A stretch of DNA of 64,000 bases from Acidimicrobiaceae bacterium (lineage in GTDB: Bacteria > Actinomycetota > Acidimicrobiia > Acidimicrobiales > UBA8190): assembly GCA_003151955.1 (NCBI GenBank), contig PLZB01000086.1, positions 33,041 to 97,040 on the forward strand, in the 5' to 3' direction. A program made the translations under genes and the position numbers. A model generated the notes under the pieces. It was not told the origin of the DNA and made no database searches. It saw only the letters and a program-made list of their open reading frames with translations. Shown here piece by piece: positions 22,831-31,030 of this stretch (positions are counted from its first letter, which is position 1; each line of letters starts with the position of its first letter).

Positions 22831-23060
22831 CCCCGCACGCTACCGGCGGTGCCTGGCCGGCCCCGGGATGGCCGGGCTCAGGTCGCGGCCGCCCGGGCCA
22901 CGAGGGCGGCAGCGGCCCGGCCGGCGAGCTTCTGATCGGTAGAGGATGTGAGGTGAGGGCTGTAGCCCGACCGGGTCTTCAGGTCCAGCAGGATCTTGAG
23001 CCTTCGGGCCATCTCCCGAGCACGCTCGTGCGGGGTGCGTCGCCCGGTACCGTGAGATCC
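22831..23060. other. 230-base intergenic region with a weak small reading frame
   Basis: Divergent gap between the BBE oxidoreductase and the mycothiol-type gene. A minus-strand frame at 22878-23012 (44 codons, MARRLKILLDLKTRSGY...) has a reasonable basic composition. However, it has no spaced ribosome site and no -10 hexamer at the usual distance, so I do not call it a gene. The right end holds TACCGT (23048-23053), 7 bases before the next ATG. Confidence 0.4.
23048..23053 (+). promoter_or_regulatory. -10-like hexamer TACCGT
   Basis: Ends 7 bases before the ATG of the frameshifted mycothiol-type gene; fits the leaderless pattern seen across the window and supports that start. Confidence 0.45.
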
Positions 23061-23818
23061 ATGACCGTTCCCGAGATCGAGGCCCTGCGGACATCGGCGA
23101 CCCGGCTGCGGGCCATTGTCGAGGGCCTCGGCCCCGACGGGCTCACCGCCCCGGCCTACCCCTCGGAGTGGACCGTCGCCGGAGTCCTCTCCCATCTCGG
23201 TTCCGGGGGGGTGATCATGGGGCGGATGTTGGAGGACATCCTGGCCGGGGCCGAGACCCCGGCCGAGTTCGCCCCGTCGGTCTGGGAGGCCTGGAACGCC
23301 AAGGCCCCAGAGGCCCAGGCCGCCGACGCCCTGGCCGTCGACCGGGACTTCCTCGACCGGGTCGACGCCCTGACCGAGGCTGAGCGGGACCGGTCGTGTA
23401 CACGATCGCCTCGAAGACGGTGGACCTGGGGGGCTTCGTCGGTCTCCGGCTCAACGAGCACGCCCTCCACAGCTGGGACGTCGAGGTCACCGTCGACCGC
23501 TCCGCCGGCCTGGCTCCGGAGCCGACGGCCGTCATCGTCGACGGCCTCGAGCTGGTGGTCCGGTTCACCGGGAAGCCCACCGGGACCGAGCACCGGGTGG
23601 CCGTCCGGACCGCCGACCCGACCCGCCATCTCGTGATCAGCTTCGGGACCGACTCGGTCTCGCTGGACAGCGGCGACCCGGACGACGAGCCCGACCTGGA
23701 GCTCCAGGCCGAGGCCTTCGTCCGGCTCGTCTACGGCCGGCTCGACCCCGACCACACCCCGGCCGTCTCGGGCCCGGCCGACCTCGATGCCCTGCGGCGG
23801 GCCTTCCCCGGGCCCTGA
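23061..23818 (+). pseudogene. Maleylpyruvate isomerase / mycothiol-dependent (DinB-like) protein, frameshifted
   Basis: The first part (from MTVPEIEALR) has the family's N-terminal LSHLGSG...I helices in one frame through about ALTEAERDRS near 23396. The second part continues in another frame from VYTIASKTVDLGGFVGLRLNEHALHSWDVEV to the stop, which is the family's conserved second half (R-x-x-EH-x-LH-x-WD). One missing base (tcg-gtg read as tcgtg at 23394-23398) would join them. Either it is a sequencing or assembly indel, or a true recent pseudogene. Mycothiol-dependent enzymes of this family are typical of actinobacteria. Confidence 0.8.
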
Positions 23819-23840
23819 GAGGGCTGTCAGAATCGGAAAC

Positions 23841-24482
23841 GTGCTCCGCCGGGACTGGGACGATCACGCCGGGCAGTGGATCGCCTGGGCCCGGGCCCCG
23901 GGCCACGACAGCTACTGGCGGTTCCACCGCGACGAATTCCTGGCCCTCGTCCCCCCGCCGGGCCGGCTCACCCTGGACATCGGCTGCGGCGAGGGCAGGG
24001 TGGCCCGGGACCTCCGGGCCAGGGGCCACCGGGTGGTCGTCGGGGACGCGGCCCGGCTCCCCGTCGGGGACGGTGTCGCCGACGGCGCCGTCGCCTTCAT
24101 GTCCCTCCAGGACATCGACGACCTCGAGGCGGCCACGGCCGAGCTGGCCCGGGTGCTCCGTCCCGGCGGTCGCCTGGCCCTGGCCGTCGTCCATCCCGTC
24201 AACTCGGCCGGCCGGTTCGTCGGCGACAAGGGCGGGGACGCCCGCCCCTTCGTCATCACCGACTCCTGGTTCGAACGACGCCGCACCGTCGACACCCTGG
24301 AGCGCGACGGCCTGACGATGACCTTCCATTCCGAGCACCGCCCCCTCGGCGCCTACGCCGATGCCCTCACCGGAGCCGGTTTCCTCATCGAGCGCCTCCG
24401 GGAGGTCACCGACCCCGACCCGGACGGGGACTGGGTCCGGGTGCCGATGTTCCTCCAGGTCCTGGCCGTCCGGAACGGCTGA
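23841..24482 (+). CDS. Class I SAM-dependent methyltransferase
   Basis: 213 residues of Methyltransf_11 type. LTLDIGCGEGRVARDL is motif I (SAM-binding glycine loop), VVGDAARLP motif II, and FMSLQDIDDLEAATAELARVLRPGGRLALAVVHP is the post-motif region. The acceptor substrate is unknown. The GTG start is preceded at 7 bases by CAGAAT, and the frame opens 23 bases after the previous gene. A longer in-frame extension exists upstream but would overlap the mycothiol-type gene. Confidence 0.9.
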   Translation: MLRRDWDDHAGQWIAWARAPGHDSYWRFHRDEFLALVPPPGRLTLDIGCGEGRVARDLRARGHRVVVGDAARLPVGDGVADGAVAFMSLQDIDDLEAATAELARVLRPGGRLALAVVHPVNSAGRFVGDKGGDARPFVITDSWFERRRTVDTLERDGLTMTFHSEHRPLGAYADALTGAGFLIERLREVTDPDPDGDWVRVPMFLQVLAVRNG

Positions 24483-24520
24483 CCGGGTCCGCCACCAGGT
24501 CCAACGCTCGCCATGCCACG

Positions 24521-24546
24521 TGGTACCAGTGGTACCAGTGGTACCA
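24521..24546 (+). promoter_or_regulatory. Triple palindromic operator TGGTACCA x3
   Basis: Three copies of the perfect 8-bp palindrome TGGTACCA at 24521-24528, 24530-24537 and 24539-24546, one every 9 bp and separated by a single G. The last copy overlaps TACCAT (24542-24547), which ends 7 bases before the GTG of the antitoxin-like gene. This is what an autoregulatory toxin-antitoxin operator over a leaderless promoter should look like. Confidence 0.65.
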
Positions 24547-24554
24547 TTTCGTCC

Positions 24555-24989
24555 GTGACGACAGTCCAGCGCCCCCATGAGTACGGGTCCAGGGAAGCCA
24601 GGGACCACTGGAAGGAGATCCTGGACATCGCCGAAAGCGGTTCGGTGGCGGTAGTGCGGCGCAACGCTCCGGTCGCGGTCGTCAGTCGGCAGGTGCTCGA
24701 CGACGCCCTGGCCGTGGGAAGCCCGTTCAACGTCCAGGTCAGCTTCTTCGAGGGCCAGGTCTCGATGTGGATCGACGGACTTCCCACCCACGGCGCGGGG
24801 GACACATTGGACGAGGCCGAGGACGACTTCCTGAACGCTCTCGAGGATTACGCCGACGACTGGATCGACGACCTCCACCGAGCTCCGAACCACCAGGCCC
24901 ACGGCGGGAGGGTCCGTCGCATCCTCCTGTGTGCCGGAGATCGTGACCTCCTCCGGCGCGTGGTGTTCGACGAGGCCGAACCGGTGTGA
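24555..24989 (+). CDS. Phd/prevent-host-death-like antitoxin
   Basis: 144 residues. The first 55 (YGSREARDHWKEILDIAESGSVAVVRRNAPVAVVSRQ) match the Phd/YefM antitoxin fold, which binds operator DNA and masks a partner toxin. A longer C-terminal half (FNVQVSFFEG..VSMWIDGLPTHGAGDTLDEAEDDFLNALEDYADDW) resembles a HicB-like strand-helix segment and probably contacts the partner. The start is placed at the GTG 7 bases after TACCAT, right behind the triple palindrome. The stop overlaps the next start (GTGA). Confidence is high for the antitoxin role of the N-terminal part, lower for the rest. Confidence 0.75.
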   Translation: MTTVQRPHEYGSREARDHWKEILDIAESGSVAVVRRNAPVAVVSRQVLDDALAVGSPFNVQVSFFEGQVSMWIDGLPTHGAGDTLDEAEDDFLNALEDYADDWIDDLHRAPNHQAHGGRVRRILLCAGDRDLLRRVVFDEAEPV

Positions 24990-25417
24990 GACCCCTTCTC
25001 CACACGGCCCATCGGAGGTTCGTGGAGCAGGAGGGGTGGAAGAAGTCGGGAACTGGTCGGGGGGCCTCGAAGACCGGGGATCACCACCGGTACACACTCG
25101 CCCTCGCCAACGGAGACATCCTCTCCACCCGGGTGTCCCACGGGAAGGGACAGATCGGGGACCCCCGGCTGGTGGCCCACGTCCTGCGGGACCAGCTGGC
25201 TGTCACCGAGGAGGACTTCTGGGCCTGCGTGGAGCGGGGAACCCTTCCACCACGCCCGCAGCCCCCTTCCCCGCCTGCCTCGGAGGAAGTGCTCGACGCC
25301 AAGTTGGTCCGAAACCTCATCCGCAGGGTCGGGCTGACCGAGCGGGACCTCGCCGGTCTCAGCCGGGACGAGGCGGTGCAGCGCTGGAACGACTACCTGG
25401 CTGGTGGGGGGTCCTGA
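24986..25417 (+). CDS. Putative toxin partner (cytotoxic translational repressor-like)
   Basis: 143 residues. FVEQEGWKKSGTG, GDHHRYTLALANGDILSTRVSHG and LVAHVLRDQLAVTEEDFWACVERGTLPPRP form a pattern I know from actinobacterial proteins annotated as cytotoxic translational repressors beside Phd-type antitoxins. The N-terminal half reads like a small RNA-binding alpha/beta fold; a Pro-rich linker leads to a C-terminal three-helix segment (RNLIRRVGLTERDLAGLSRDEAVQRW). Coupled by GTGA to the antitoxin. Mechanism inferred from family naming and context only. Confidence 0.6.
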   Translation: MRPLLHTAHRRFVEQEGWKKSGTGRGASKTGDHHRYTLALANGDILSTRVSHGKGQIGDPRLVAHVLRDQLAVTEEDFWACVERGTLPPRPQPPSPPASEEVLDAKLVRNLIRRVGLTERDLAGLSRDEAVQRWNDYLAGGGS

Positions 25418-25423
25418 CGCCGC

Positions 25424-28033
25424 CTACGGCCCCGTGACCCGGAGCCCCTCCAGCCGGAGCTCGGTGAACGGCGGGCAGTCGACGGCCGAGCCGGACACCT
25501 CGACCGGCGTGCCGTCGGCCTCGGCCCGGTCGAACTCGAGGCCGTGGAGGACGACCCGGACGGTGTCGGGCGGGGGGTAGTCCCCGGTCCGGGTCCAGAC
25601 CAGGACGGCGGTGTCCCCGGGGACGGCGGCGGTGAGCCGGAGGTGGTCCCGGCGGACGGGGCCGTCGCCGTCGCCGTCGTCGTCGGTGCAGGTCCCCTCG
25701 GCGTGGCCGCCGGCGGTGGGCCAGCAGTGGAAGGCGAGCCGCCGGGGCCGGTGTCCCTCGTCGGGGACCGGGGGCGCTTCCCCGGTCAGGGCCAGGAGCC
25801 CGTCGGGGTCGTCGGGGTCGGCGTCGATGGCGCAGGGGCCGACGGCGGCCCAGCCGTCGTCGAGGGGGAGGATGGCCCCGGCCCGGACCAGGACGGGCAT
25901 CCGGTCGATGGGGGCGGCCAGGCCGGCCGTCCCGGCCGTGGCCGAGCCGGTGTCGGCCGCCCACCAGCTGCTCCACCGGCCCGGGGGGAGGGTGACGGAC
26001 CGGGCCGTGGCCCCGGCCTCGGTGACGGGCGCCACCAGGAGGGCGTCGCCGAGGAGGAAGGCGTCGTCGACGTCCCAGAGGTCCCGGTCCCCGACAGTGT
26101 CGGGGAGGGGCCAGACGAGGGGCCGGACCAGGGGGGCCCCGGTCTCGGTGGCCTCGTGGGCCAGGGTGTAGAGGTAGGGCAGGAGCCGGTAGCGGAACCG
26201 GATCCAGGCCCCGATGGCGGTCCGGGTCGGCTCGGGGAACCGCCAGGGCTCCCGGGGGGGGACCCCGACAACGGAGTGGGTCCGGCAGAACGGGAGGAGG
26301 ACACTGAGCTGGAGCCAGCGGAGGTAGAGCTCCTCGTCGGGGATGCCGCTGAAGCCGCCGATGTCGGGCCCCGAGTAGGGGACGCCGGAGAGCCCCAGGC
26401 CGATGACGGTGGCCACCTGCTGGCGGAGGGCCGGCCAGCTCGTCTCGACGTCGCCGGTCCAGTTCCAGGCCCAACGGGCCGTCCCGGCCCAGCCCGACCG
26501 GGAGACGATGAAGGGTCGGCGGTCGGGTCGGGCCCGGCGGAGCCCCTCGTGGCCGGCCCGGTTCATGAGGAGGCCGTAGAGGTTGTGGGCCTCCGCATGG
26601 TCCCCGCCCCGGCCGTCGAATTCGTGCCGGGTGGAGGCCGGCAGGGTCCGGTCCCCCCAGAGGGCCAGGGAGGTGGGCTCGTTCATGTCGTGCCAGATCC
26701 CGGCGATCCCGGCCTCGGTCAGGGTCCGGTACTGGTCCCCCCACCACTCCCGGGTGCCCGGGTCGGTGAAGTCGGGGAAGACGGACCGGCCGGGCCAGAC
26801 CACCCCGACGGCGGGCCGGCCCTCCTCGTCGGTGCAGAACCGGCCCTCCGCCAGGCCGTCCCGGTAGAGGGGGAAGGCAGGGTCGACCTTGACCCCGGGG
26901 TCGATGATGGCGACGAGCCGGACCCCCCGCTCGGCCGACTCGGCAGCCAGACCCGGGAGGTCGGGGAACCGGGCCGGGTCGACGGTGAAGACCCGGTAGC
27001 CGTCCATGTAGTCGATGTCCATGTGGACCGCACTCAGGGGGAGGCCGAGGGTGGCGAACCCCTCGAGGACGGCCCGGATGTCCCCGGCCTCCTTGTAGCC
27101 CCAGCGGCACTGGTGGTAGCCGAGGGCCCAGCGGGGCGGAAGGGCGGGCCGGCCGGTCAGGGCGGTGTAGCCGTCGAGGAGCCGGGGGAGGGGGCCGGCC
27201 ACCAGGTACTGGCGGAGGAGCCCACCGGCATAGGTCACGGTGGCGGTGGCCGGGCCGGGCCGGTCCTCCAGGTGGATCGTGGACTCGGTGGAATTCTCGG
27301 CGAAGGCCAGGAGGTCCCCGTCGGGGTGACTCCCGACCAGGACGGGGATCCCGAGGTAGAGGGGGTCGGTCCCAGATCCCCAGGCCCCGGCCGGGTCCCG
27401 GTTCCAGAGCCGGTGGGACCCGCCCCGGAGGTCGACACCACCGGCCTGCTGGCCGAGCCCGGCGAACCGCTCCCCGGGCCGCATGGTGAAGGCCTGCTCC
27501 CAGGCCTCTCCCCGCCGGGTGGGAGGGAAGAGCCGGCGGAGGACGGGCCCCTCGGGTCGGGCCACCCGGATGGCCCCGTCGGCGGCCACCGCCACCTCGA
27601 GGTCCGGGGTCCGCAGGGCCCAGCCCCGCTCCCCCGAGGTCCCGTTCCCCCGGCCCAGACCGCTCACCTGGCGGAGGACGGCCGAGGGCTCGTCGAAGGG
27701 GGGGTCGTCGACCAGGGCGTAGGGGACGGGGGCCGTCCCCGGCCCCCAGGTCAGCCGGACCACGTCGGAGGCCAGGAACCGGACCTCGAGCTCGGCCGTC
27801 TCGAAGGTGAACCGGGCCCCGGCACGGGAGGGGTCGACCTGGCGGAGCCCCCCCGGGCCGAGGGGGCTCCCCGCCCCCCGCCGGGCCAGGCCGGTCCGCC
27901 AGCCCTCGACCTGGGTCCGGACGGTGGCGGTGGCGACCAGGGCGGCCGTTGGGACACCCAGGTCGGTCATGGAGTGGAGGGCCATCCCGGCCTTGGATGC
28001 CGCCCGGCGGAGGGAGGCGCGGAGATCGGCCAT
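25424..28033 (-). CDS. Glycoside hydrolase family 31 (alpha-glucosidase type)
   Basis: 869 residues, a full GH31: N-terminal beta-sandwich with MRPGERFAGLGQQAGG, TIM barrel with YHQCRWGYKE, HMDIDYMDGYRVFTVDP and the nucleophile Asp in GIWHDMNEP, acid/base Asp in WTGDVETSW, then C-terminal sandwiches. It should release glucose (or xylose) from alpha-linked oligosaccharides; no signal peptide, so cytoplasmic. The start is set at the ATG 7 bases after a minus-strand TAGCCT hexamer (28046-28041). The intergenic side holds TetR operator A, facing the neighbouring gene. Confidence 0.95.
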   Translation of the reverse strand: MADLRASLRRAASKAGMALHSMTDLGVPTAALVATATVRTQVEGWRTGLARRGAGSPLGPGGLRQVDPSRAGARFTFETAELEVRFLASDVVRLTWGPGTAPVPYALVDDPPFDEPSAVLRQVSGLGRGNGTSGERGWALRTPDLEVAVAADGAIRVARPEGPVLRRLFPPTRRGEAWEQAFTMRPGERFAGLGQQAGGVDLRGGSHRLWNRDPAGAWGSGTDPLYLGIPVLVGSHPDGDLLAFAENSTESTIHLEDRPGPATATVTYAGGLLRQYLVAGPLPRLLDGYTALTGRPALPPRWALGYHQCRWGYKEAGDIRAVLEGFATLGLPLSAVHMDIDYMDGYRVFTVDPARFPDLPGLAAESAERGVRLVAIIDPGVKVDPAFPLYRDGLAEGRFCTDEEGRPAVGVVWPGRSVFPDFTDPGTREWWGDQYRTLTEAGIAGIWHDMNEPTSLALWGDRTLPASTRHEFDGRGGDHAEAHNLYGLLMNRAGHEGLRRARPDRRPFIVSRSGWAGTARWAWNWTGDVETSWPALRQQVATVIGLGLSGVPYSGPDIGGFSGIPDEELYLRWLQLSVLLPFCRTHSVVGVPPREPWRFPEPTRTAIGAWIRFRYRLLPYLYTLAHEATETGAPLVRPLVWPLPDTVGDRDLWDVDDAFLLGDALLVAPVTEAGATARSVTLPPGRWSSWWAADTGSATAGTAGLAAPIDRMPVLVRAGAILPLDDGWAAVGPCAIDADPDDPDGLLALTGEAPPVPDEGHRPRRLAFHCWPTAGGHAEGTCTDDDGDGDGPVRRDHLRLTAAVPGDTAVLVWTRTGDYPPPDTVRVVLHGLEFDRAEADGTPVEVSGSAVDCPPFTELRLEGLRVTGP

Positions 28034-28040
28034 TTTCCCG

Positions 28041-28046
28041 AGGCTA
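28041..28046 (-). promoter_or_regulatory. -10-like hexamer TAGCCT of the GH31 gene
   Basis: Minus-strand TAGCCT ends 7 bases before the GH31 ATG at 28033, predicting a leaderless transcript and fixing the start over a longer in-frame alternative. Confidence 0.5.
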
Positions 28047-28080
28047 CGCGTCCCCGATGGCGCCGGGGCGGACCAATCCC

Positions 28081-28100
28081 TAGACTGACCGGTCAATCAA
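28081..28100 (+). promoter_or_regulatory. TetR-type operator A (nitronate monooxygenase promoter)
   Basis: Reads TAGACTGACCGGTCAATCAA and contains the perfect palindrome TGACCGGTCA. Its first six bases, TAGACT, make a -10-like hexamer for the gene that starts 44 bases further on, so a bound repressor would block the promoter. Two further sites match it at 16 or more of 20 positions (34542-34561 and 43410-43429). Confidence 0.75.
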
Positions 28101-28143
28101 CTGGTTTTCCGTCCCATCCGACCCTGCCCAGCTGGAGGTTTCC

Positions 28144-29124
28144 ATGCGGACCCGACTCACCGACCTTCTCCAGATCGAGCACCCGGTCATGCTGGCCGGG
28201 ATGGGGGGGGTCTCCTACCACCGGCTGGTGGCCGCCGTCTCCGAGGCCGGCGGGTTCGGCTGCCTGGGCGCCTCGACGATGTCCCCTACGACGATGGTCG
28301 AGGAGATGGCCGCCACCCGGGCCCTCACCGAAAAGCCCTTCGGGGTCGACCTTCTCACGGCCATGCCCGGGGGGATGGAGGACCAGGTCAGGCTGATCAT
28401 CGCGGGAGGGGCCACCGTCTTCGTGGCCGGCCTCGGGGTCCCCACCGAGGTTGTCGACCAGTGCCACCGGTCCGGGCTCCTCGTCATCAGCATGTGCGGG
28501 AAGGTGGCCCACGCCCGGCGGGCCGTCGAGGCCGGCTGCGACGTCGTGGTGGCCCAGGGGACCGAGGCCGGGGGCCACACCGGGCTGGTCGCCACCCTCC
28601 CCCTCGTCCCCCAGATCGTCGACGCCGTGGGGGACCGGGTCCCGGTGGTGGCGGCCGGGGGGATCTTCGACGGACGGGGCCTGGCCGCCGCCCTGGCCCT
28701 CGGGGCCGACGGGGTCTGGGTCGGGACCCGGTTCATCGCCACCCCCGAGGCCCGGACGGTGACCGGCTACAAGGACGCCCTCCTGGCCACGGCCGAGGAC
28801 GGAACCACGATCAGCCGGGCCTACTCGGGGAAGACGATGCGGGTCGTCGCCAACGACTACACCGGCTACTTCGACGCCAACCCCGGCGAGCTGGCCAAGT
28901 TCCCGGCCCAGCTGGGCCGGTCGATGAACGACGGGGCCTTCCACCTCGGGGGAGACGAGCGGACGGCCGAGGTCGACCCGGCCCGGGAGGCCTACCCGGC
29001 CGGCCAGGGGATCGGGGCCATCGGGGAGCTCGTCCCGGCCGGGGACCTGGTCCGGCAGTTCGTGGCCGACGCCGAGACCATCCTCGAGCGCCTCAACGGC
29101 CTCGAGACGACCCTCCGGAGCTGA
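28144..29124 (+). CDS. Nitronate monooxygenase / 2-nitropropane dioxygenase family flavoprotein
   Basis: 326 residues, an FMN-binding TIM barrel. MLAGMGGVSYHRLVAAVSEAGGFGCLGA is the N-terminal signature. QGTEAGGHTG carries the catalytic His region and PVVAAGGIFDGRGLAAALALGADGVWVGTRFIATPEA is the phosphate-binding stretch. Annotated relatives oxidise nitronates, but many act as CoA-linked or enoyl reductase-like flavoproteins. The TetR operator shared with acyl-CoA genes favours a role in CoA-ester catabolism. Start ATG has GGAGG seven bases upstream. Confidence 0.9.
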   Translation: MRTRLTDLLQIEHPVMLAGMGGVSYHRLVAAVSEAGGFGCLGASTMSPTTMVEEMAATRALTEKPFGVDLLTAMPGGMEDQVRLIIAGGATVFVAGLGVPTEVVDQCHRSGLLVISMCGKVAHARRAVEAGCDVVVAQGTEAGGHTGLVATLPLVPQIVDAVGDRVPVVAAGGIFDGRGLAAALALGADGVWVGTRFIATPEARTVTGYKDALLATAEDGTTISRAYSGKTMRVVANDYTGYFDANPGELAKFPAQLGRSMNDGAFHLGGDERTAEVDPAREAYPAGQGIGAIGELVPAGDLVRQFVADAETILERLNGLETTLRS

Positions 29125-29160
29125 GCACCCACCCTCCGCTGTTGCCAGGTCCGGCTCCGG

Positions 29161-29166
29161 TAACCT
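29161..29166 (+). promoter_or_regulatory. -10-like hexamer TAACCT
   Basis: Ends 8 bases before a GTG (29175) that opens a 28-codon frame running into the start of the alpha/beta hydrolase gene. Probable leaderless promoter for that gene. Confidence 0.45.
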
Positions 29167-29174
29167 CGTCCGGC

Positions 29175-29261
29175 GTGAGGCCCAACCCCTCCGCCCCAGC
29201 TTCCCGACAGCCGGCCCCCGTCGTGCAGAGCGGCCCGGACCGGGGGAGACTGGACCGGTGA
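29175..29261 (+). CDS. Possible leaderless leader peptide upstream of hydrolase
   Basis: A 28-residue frame (VRPNPSAPASRQ...GRLDR) opens 8 bases after TAACCT and stops in a GTGA overlap with the alpha/beta hydrolase start, so a ribosome finishing here could reinitiate on the hydrolase. The peptide is Pro/Arg-rich with no recognisable domain. It may be a translation-coupling leader or chance; only promoter spacing and the overlap support it. Confidence 0.3.
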   Translation: MRPNPSAPASRQPAPVVQSGPDRGRLDR

Positions 29262-30235
29262 GCGCCCGTTCCGTCGACATGGTCACCGACGTCCTCGTCC
29301 GGGAGGGCCGGAGGATCCGCTTCGCCGTCTCCGACAACATCCACGCCCACGGGCCGGCCGGGCCCGGCTCCCCCCCCATCTGGGCCGTGAACATCCACGG
29401 CTACTTCGCCGGCGGGGGGATGTACTGGCGGGAGAGCGCCCACCTGGCCGAGACTCTGGGCTGGCGGGTCGTGAACCCGAGCCTCCCCGGCTTCGCCGGC
29501 AGCGACCCCATGCCCTGGGAGCACGTCAACATCCGGGAGATCGCCGAGCAGGTCGTCCATGTCCTCGACCACGTCGGGGCGGGCCCGGTCGTCCTCCTGG
29601 GCCACTCCATGGGAGGGGCCGTCGCCATCCAGTTCGCCGACTCCTTCCCGGAGCGGACCCTCGGGATCATCTACCGGGACGGGGCCGCCACCCCGGCCTG
29701 GAAGCACCGCCACGGCCTGGTCGTCTCCCTCCTCGCCCCCTTCGCCCCGGACATCGCCGGGGTAGCCGACCTCCTCGCCGCCGTGGTCTTCGACTCCGGC
29801 GACCTCCTCGTCGGCCGCCGGCTCGCCTCCACCCTCCGGGGGCTGTGGCCCGACGCCCGCCGGAACATCCGGGCCATGGGCCGGACCCTTCCCGTGGGGT
29901 CGATGCTCATGGCCCTCGACCTCCGCCGGGAGGTGATGGCGGCGGTCGACCGGGGCATCCCCATCCTCCCCGTCTGGGGCTGCTTCGACGAGATCGCCAA
30001 CCCGGCCACGGCCAAGGAATTCTCCGTCCTCGCCGACGAGGAGATCCTCTGGGTCCCCGGCGGCCACTCCTGGATGCTCCCCCGCCCCCAGGGCCAGGGG
30101 GACGTCCTGCGCTACCTCGACCGGGGCAAGGCCTTCGTCGAGCGGATGGCCGAGCGCCAGCAGGAGTTCCTCGACGCCGGGATCGGGGCGGCCGCTCCGG
30201 CGGCCCCTCCGGGCCGGATGCGGGTGGTCCGGTAG
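29258..30235 (+). CDS. Alpha/beta hydrolase
   Basis: 325 residues with an alpha/beta-hydrolase core: NIHGYF oxyanion loop, VVLLGHSMGGAVAIQFA (nucleophile elbow, Ser in GHSMGG), the acid in WGCFDEIANPATA and the His in VPGGHSWMLPRPQG. An inserted cap domain occupies about residues 150-230. The substrate is unknown. The GTG has a weak GGGGGAGA upstream and overlaps the stop of a possible leader frame. The gene lies 3' of the nitronate monooxygenase but appears to have its own promoter. Confidence 0.88.
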   Translation: MSARSVDMVTDVLVREGRRIRFAVSDNIHAHGPAGPGSPPIWAVNIHGYFAGGGMYWRESAHLAETLGWRVVNPSLPGFAGSDPMPWEHVNIREIAEQVVHVLDHVGAGPVVLLGHSMGGAVAIQFADSFPERTLGIIYRDGAATPAWKHRHGLVVSLLAPFAPDIAGVADLLAAVVFDSGDLLVGRRLASTLRGLWPDARRNIRAMGRTLPVGSMLMALDLRREVMAAVDRGIPILPVWGCFDEIANPATAKEFSVLADEEILWVPGGHSWMLPRPQGQGDVLRYLDRGKAFVERMAERQQEFLDAGIGAAAPAAPPGRMRVVR

Positions 30236-30242
30236 TCCAACC

Positions 30243-31022
30243 TCAGCGGTCCCGGTACCGCCGGGCGAGCTCCGAGCTCTGCGCCGCGAACGCGGCCAGG
30301 TCGGCCCGGGACACCGCTTCCAGAACCCCGTCGTCCTCGACGCCGGGGGCGCAGACCACTTCGCCCAGCTCCAAGCCGCGAAGGCTGGCGGTCACCACAT
30401 CCACTGCGGACATCCGGGGCACCGCGCTGAGGTCGAGTCCCTGACGCTCGTGGAACTCGGTCGCCACCACGCCGGGGCAGACGACCTGGATCCTCAGCCC
30501 CTCCGGGCTCAGCTCCCCGTGGAGCACCTGGGTCATGGCCACGAGGTGGGCCAGGGTCCCGGCGTAGACCGCCCGATGCGGCAGCATTGCCTGGGGGGCG
30601 GGGCCGCTGAACGCGAGCATCCCGGCGACAGTGATGATCGTCCCCTCGCCTCTTGCCACCATCCCCGGCACGGCAGCACGGATCAACATCGTCGGGGCCA
30701 TCACCTTGACGTGGACCACCTCTCGCGCCTTCTCGGCGGGAAGCTCGGCGATCGGCATGTAGTGCGCCACGCCGGCGTTGTTCACCAGCATCGTCAGGGG
30801 CAGGGAGGCGCACACGTCGGCCACCGCGTCCACACCCTCGTCGGTGGACAGGTCGGCGACGAGCGGTTGGACGTCGACGTCCATGAGCGAGGCGGCGAGG
30901 TCCTCGAGCCGGTCCAGCCGTCGTCCCACGGCCACGAGGTCGTACCCGTCGGCAGCGAGCCGCTGCGCGAAGGCGGTGCCTATTCCCGACGAAGCCCCCA
31001 TGACGAGCGCAAGCCTGCCCAT
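30243..31022 (-). CDS. SDR-fold protein lacking catalytic Ser and Lys
   Basis: 259 residues with a clear Rossmann N-terminus (GASSGIG, residues 9-15) and NNAG (81-84), so NAD(P) binding is likely. The active site is altered: the Ser position reads TVAGMLAF (no Ser), and YxxxK is YAGTL (Tyr153 kept, Lys replaced by Leu157). A normal dehydrogenase reaction is doubtful; it may be a redox sensor, a scaffold or an atypical enzyme. The ATG is chosen for a normal SDR N-terminus; a TTG 12 bases earlier overlaps the stop of the diadenylate-cyclase-like gene (TTGA), pointing to translational coupling with it. Confidence 0.85.
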   Translation of the reverse strand: MGRLALVMGASSGIGTAFAQRLAADGYDLVAVGRRLDRLEDLAASLMDVDVQPLVADLSTDEGVDAVADVCASLPLTMLVNNAGVAHYMPIAELPAEKAREVVHVKVMAPTMLIRAAVPGMVARGEGTIITVAGMLAFSGPAPQAMLPHRAVYAGTLAHLVAMTQVLHGELSPEGLRIQVVCPGVVATEFHERQGLDLSAVPRMSAVDVVTASLRGLELGEVVCAPGVEDDGVLEAVSRADLAAFAAQSSELARRYRDR

Positions 31023-31030
31023 GCCGGTCG

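Noticed and set aside
22878..23012. 44-codon minus-strand frame in the gap before the mycothiol-type gene
   Set aside because: No -10 hexamer at the usual spacing and no properly spaced ribosome site; kept only as a note on the gap.
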